Shown here in pieces: positions 32,586 to 33,821 of a stretch of 33,821 bases of DNA. The position numbers and the translations under genes were made by a program. Source of the stretch: Nocardioides sp. (GTDB taxonomy: Bacteria; Actinomycetota; Actinomycetes; Propionibacteriales; Nocardioidaceae); the NCBI GenBank assembly GCA_025965125.1, contig JAOPXM010000018.1, positions 1-33,821 of the forward strand, given 5' to 3'. Numbering within the stretch: the first letter of the stretch is position 1; each line of letters begins with the position of its first letter. Under the pieces are notes generated by a model. That model saw only the letters and a program-made list of their open reading frames with translations. It did not search any database and had not been told where the DNA came from.

Positions 32586-33821
32586 TCACACGACTCGGTA
32601 GGTGCGCTCGCGAGCCGATCGGGCCCACAGCACCCCCTCGCCGGCCGTCGGGCCCTGGGCGGCCAGCTCGCGCTTGAGCACCTTGTTCGTGGCCGTGCTG
32701 GGCAGGTCCGCCGCGACGCGGACGAAGCTCGGCCATGCCTTCGGGGACAGGTCGGGCTGGGCGTCCAGGAAGGCCTCCAGCTGCTCGGGTGTGAGCGATG
32801 CCCCGTCCTGCAGCACGATCGCCGCCATCACCTGGTCGCCGACGTGCTCGTCCGGTACGGCGTACACCGCCACCCGGTTGAGGGCCGGCAGGCGCAGGAA
32901 GATCCGCTCGATCGGCGCGGCCGCCAGGTTCTCGCCGTCCACGCGCATCCAGTCGGCCGTGCGCCCGGCCAGGTAGACCCAGCCATCGGCGTCCCGGTAG
33001 GCGAGGTCGCCCGACCAGTACATCCCGTGCCGGGTCCGCTCGTTGTTCGCCTCCTCGTCGTTGTAGTACCCCGTGAAGTAGCCCAGGCCGGCCGTGTTGA
33101 CGAGCTCGCCGACGGCCTCGTCGGCGTTGGCGAGGGCGCCGGTCTCGTCGAAGACCGCGACCGCGCACTCCTGGACCGTGTCGCTGTTGTAGATCGCGAC
33201 GCCCTCGAAGCCCTTGCCGATGGAACCCCTCGGGGTCCCGGGCTCACGGGTGACGATGACGGCGTTCTCGGTGGAGCCGAAGCCGTCCCAGACCGCGCAG
33301 TCGAAGCGCCGCGAGAACTCGTCGATGTCGCGGTCGCTGGCCTCGTTGCCGAACGCCACCCGGAGCGGGTTGTCCGCGTCGTCGTCTCGGTCCGGGGTGG
33401 CCAGCACGTAGGCAAGCGGCTTTCCGACGTAGTTCATGTACGTCGCGCCGTAGCGCCGGATGTCGGGCAGGAACCCGGACGCGGTGAACCGGGCCGGCGC
33501 CATGGCTGCACCGGAGGCCAGCGCGACGGCCCAGCCGGCGACGACGGCGTTGGAGTGGAACAGGGGCATCGACAGGTAGCAGACGTCGGACTCGTCGAGT
33601 TCGTACCTCTGCACCAACGCATCCCCCGCGAACATGACCATCAGGTGCGGCACCAGGACGGCCTTCGGGTCCCCGCTGGTGCCAGACGTGAAGATCATCA
33701 TGAAGTCGTCGTCGGCACTGACTTCCCTGTGCGGCGCGAGCGTCGGTGCCGCGGCGAGGGAGTCCGCCCACGCCTCGCCTGTCACGTCGATTACCGTCAC
33801 GCCGGGCAGCTCAAGGTCCGC
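32586..33821 (-). CDS. fadD17: FadD17 acyl-CoA ligase (5' end off the window)
   Basis: The C-terminal 411 residues of an adenylate-forming ligase; the frame stays open to the right edge, so about 90 N-terminal residues are missing relative to the 502-aa M. tuberculosis FadD17. Shared blocks are FTSGTSGDPKAV (P-loop), DVCYLSMPLFHSNAVVAGWAVAL, RRYGATYMNYVGKPLAYVLATP, DDADNPLRVAFGNEA, WDGFGSTENAV, GELVNTAGLGYFTGYYNDEEA, WMRVDGENLAAAPIERIF, QPDLSPKAWPSFVRV and the C-terminal TNKVLKREL. FadD17 belongs to the sterol side-chain ligase group of the KstR regulon. The apparent GTG at 33800 is internal. Confidence 0.92.
   Translation of the reverse strand, partial: ADLELPGVTVIDVTGEAWADSLAAAPTLAPHREVSADDDFMMIFTSGTSGDPKAVLVPHLMVMFAGDALVQRYELDESDVCYLSMPLFHSNAVVAGWAVALASGAAMAPARFTASGFLPDIRRYGATYMNYVGKPLAYVLATPDRDDDADNPLRVAFGNEASDRDIDEFSRRFDCAVWDGFGSTENAVIVTREPGTPRGSIGKGFEGVAIYNSDTVQECAVAVFDETGALANADEAVGELVNTAGLGYFTGYYNDEEANNERTRHGMYWSGDLAYRDADGWVYLAGRTADWMRVDGENLAAAPIERIFLRLPALNRVAVYAVPDEHVGDQVMAAIVLQDGASLTPEQLEAFLDAQPDLSPKAWPSFVRVAADLPSTATNKVLKRELAAQGPTAGEGVLWARSARERTYRVV

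Overview
This is a high-GC actinobacterial chromosome segment, most like a Nocardioidaceae (Nocardioides-type) genome. The evidence is the strong G/C bias at third positions, frequent GTG starts, 4-base GTGA/ATGA gene overlaps, many leaderless promoters, and a gene set matching the actinobacterial cholesterol/sterol regulon. The genus is inferred from gene content; no rRNA is present.

Most of the window is a sterol catabolism locus, recognised from the encoded proteins and their Mycobacterium counterparts. Positions 1-3930 hold the CD-ring/HIP block (ipdB truncated by the left edge, ipdA, echA20, and divergently two SDR dehydrogenases). Positions 6996-9538 hold the divergent pair fadA5 / cyp125. 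Positions 15932-19162 hold ltp3, ltp4 and a DUF35 partner on the minus strand, divergent from an F420-type LLM oxidoreductase, a ProC-like protein, a FadD ligase and an unknown 408-aa protein (19223-23969). Positions 25244-28867 hold echA19 divergent from fadD19 and an NPD-type flavoprotein. fadD17 is cut by the right edge. FadD19, EchA19, Ltp3 and Ltp4 together point to use of C24-branched (plant-type) sterol side chains. Five KstR-type 14-bp operators (TNNAACNNGTTNNA) sit at the starts of these transcription units. In several of them the terminal TA of the operator is also the TA of the -10 hexamer.

Non-sterol genes interrupt the locus. They are a secreted M36 metalloprotease (3953-6901), a small secreted beta-rich protein (9622-10278), methionine aminopeptidase, and a clpP3-clpP4 pair with a PopR-type operator. 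Next comes a SoxR-box promoter driving an SDR and a QueA-like protein, then a PopR/ClgR-type regulator whose C-terminus ends in Ala-Ala and a TolB-like lipoprotein. Towards the right are two tandem LVIVD-repeat secreted proteins of equal length and a PAPS sulfotransferase.

The least explained structure is 23972-25229. One lower-GC gene (AbiEi-like N-terminus, DUF559/Vsr-like nuclease C-terminus) is enclosed by 29-bp inverted repeats that differ at one position. Each end also carries a second hairpin, and there is no transposase. I saw no tRNA, rRNA, CRISPR array or prophage. No stretch over 300 bases lacks a gene.
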